Shown: one piece after another, positions 7,957-8,924 of the stretch
Position numbering within the stretch: the stretch's first letter is position 1
Layout: the number at the start of each line of letters is the position of its first letter
Assembly: GCA_947451445.1 (NCBI GenBank)
Contig: CANFZJ010000100.1
Location: 1 to 8,924, forward strand
DNA length: 8,924 nt
Source: Comamonadaceae bacterium
GTDB taxonomy: Bacteria > Pseudomonadota > Gammaproteobacteria > Burkholderiales > Burkholderiaceae_C
Reading direction: 5' to 3'
Made by a program: the position numbers and the translations under genes
Notes under the pieces: model-generated
The model's database searches: none
What the model was told of the DNA's origin: nothing
The model's input: the letters and a program-made list of their open reading frames with translations, nothing else

Positions 7957-8733
7957 ATGAATCCCAACCCCCGCCAACTGCTGCTGCTGCAGGCCGTGCA
8001 AGCCCAGGGCTCTCTCACCGTGGACCAGCTGGCCGACAAGCTGGGCGTCACCCTGCAAACCGTGCGCCGCGACGTGCAGCGCATGGCCGACGAAGGCCTG
8101 CTGACCCGCTTCCACGGCGGCGTGCGCGTGCCCAGCTCCACCATTGAAAACATCGCCCACCCGCAGCGCGAAAGCCTGCACGCCGACGGCAAGGCGCGCA
8201 TCGCCCGCGCCGTGGCCGCCGAGGTGCCCAACGACTGCTCGCTGATACTGAACATCGGCACCACCACCGAGGCCATCGCCAAAGCCCTGCTGCAGCACAA
8301 GGGCCTGCGCGTGATCACCAACAACCTGAACGTGGCCACCATCCTCAGCACCAACCCGCTGTGCGAAGTCATCATTGCAGGCGGCGTGGTGCGCGGCCGT
8401 GACCGGGGCGTGGTGGGCGAGGCTGCTATAGATTTCATACGCCAGTTCAAGGTGGATATTGCGCTGATCGGCATTTCGGGCATAGAAACCGATGGCACCT
8501 TGCGCGACTTTGACTACCGGGAGGTGAAGGTGTCGCAGGCCATCATTGGCCACGCCCGCGAGGTCTGGCTGGCCGCCGACAGCAGCAAATTCAACCGCCC
8601 GGCGATGGTCGAAGTAGCCCGCCTGTCGCAGATCGACCGCCTGTTCACCGACGGCCCCATTCCCGACCCCTTCCCCGCCCTGCTGCACGACGCCCAAGTG
8701 CGTAACCACATTTCCCCCGAAGCCACGCCATGA
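7957..8733 (+). CDS. glpR: DeoR-family glycerol-3-phosphate regulon repressor GlpR
   Basis: The product has 258 residues and resembles E. coli GlpR along its length. An N-terminal winged helix-turn-helix (about 5-56) contains the recognition segment VTLQTVRRDVQRMADEG (31-47) and RFHGGV (51-56). The C-terminal sugar-phosphate-binding domain has NIGTTTEAIAKALL (99-112), VITNNLNVATIL (119-130), IAGGVVRGRD (140-149), GVVGEAAIDFI (151-161) and GISGIETDGTL (172-182). In the family, glycerol-3-phosphate binding releases DNA. The start is the ATG at 7957; the frame stays open upstream to 7852, but that stretch is the AT-rich control region and would add a hydrophobic leader foreign to the family. The ribosome binding site is weak (AAAAGAA). 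The TGA stop overlaps the glpK ATG, so repressor and kinase are co-translated. Confidence 0.96.
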   Translation: MNPNPRQLLLLQAVQAQGSLTVDQLADKLGVTLQTVRRDVQRMADEGLLTRFHGGVRVPSSTIENIAHPQRESLHADGKARIARAVAAEVPNDCSLILNIGTTTEAIAKALLQHKGLRVITNNLNVATILSTNPLCEVIIAGGVVRGRDRGVVGEAAIDFIRQFKVDIALIGISGIETDGTLRDFDYREVKVSQAIIGHAREVWLAADSSKFNRPAMVEVARLSQIDRLFTDGPIPDPFPALLHDAQVRNHISPEATP

Positions 8734-8924
8734 CCTATCTCCTCGCCCTGGACCAGGGCACCTCCAGCTCGCGCAGCATCGTCTTCCATGCCGACGGCCA
8801 CATCGTCAGCCAGTCGCAGCTAGAACTGCCGCAAATCTTCCCCCAGCCCGGTTGGGTGGAACACGACGCCCTGGAAATCTGGCGCACCCAGTTGGCCACC
8901 GCCCGCGCCGCGCTGGCCCAGGCA
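8730..8924 (+). CDS. glpK: Glycerol kinase GlpK (N-terminal 65 codons, cut by window end)
   Basis: This enzyme phosphorylates glycerol with ATP to sn-glycerol-3-phosphate in the cytoplasm, trapping the imported substrate and making the likely GlpR ligand. The first 65 residues match the FGGY kinase N-terminus: YLLALDQGTSSSRSIVF (3-19) is the phosphate-binding strand-turn of glycerol kinases, followed by QIFPQPGWVEHDALEIW (36-52), which includes the conserved GWVEHD segment. The ATG overlaps the glpR TGA (ATGA), implying translational coupling. The remaining roughly 430 residues lie beyond the window. Confidence 0.96.
   Translation, partial: MTYLLALDQGTSSSRSIVFHADGHIVSQSQLELPQIFPQPGWVEHDALEIWRTQLATARAALAQA

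Overview
The window carries a nearly complete glycerol uptake and catabolism locus. It comes from a GC-rich proteobacterium, most likely a member of the Burkholderiales/Comamonadaceae (a Rhodoferax- or Polaromonas-like host). That placement is inferred from base composition, protein style and gene set, not from a database search.

Layout, left to right. Bases 1-60 (minus) hold the first 20 codons of a gene that overlaps the end of glpD; its N-terminus resembles a HAD-family hydrolase. glpD (minus, about 57-1649) encodes the FAD-dependent glycerol-3-phosphate dehydrogenase. A strong rho-independent terminator (1706-1739, minus) separates it from the ABC transporter genes, all on the minus strand and read in the order glpS (7803-6730), glpT (6730-5660), glpP (5663-4770), glpQ (4777-3965), glpU (3897-3589) and glpV (3500-1770). 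These are two ATPases, two permeases, a small three-helix membrane protein and a periplasmic binding protein, the glpSTPQUV glycerol importer first characterised in Rhizobium leguminosarum. A 153-bp AT-rich divergent region (7804-7956) leads on the plus strand to glpR (7957-8733), a DeoR-family repressor, and glpK (from 8730), glycerol kinase, cut by the window end.

How it works together: GlpV captures glycerol in the periplasm, GlpPQ with GlpST import it using ATP, GlpK phosphorylates it, and GlpD oxidises glycerol-3-phosphate to dihydroxyacetone phosphate while passing electrons to quinone. GlpR probably senses glycerol-3-phosphate and represses from the divergent region. The names glpT and glpQ here are not the E. 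coli genes of the same name (a glycerol-3-phosphate antiporter and a phosphodiesterase).

The most notable observation is the ATPase pair. GlpS has a canonical signature but an altered Walker A and no switch histidine. GlpT has intact Walker A, Walker B and switch histidine but has lost the LSGGQ signature. Pairing them would give one consensus and one degenerate ATP site, an asymmetry well known in heterodimeric ABC exporters but unusual for importers. Other points worth a look are a possible dispersed REP-like palindrome between glpQ and glpU, a hairpin before glpV, helically phased TTCG repeats in the divergent promoter region, and a sigma-54-like sequence before glpD.
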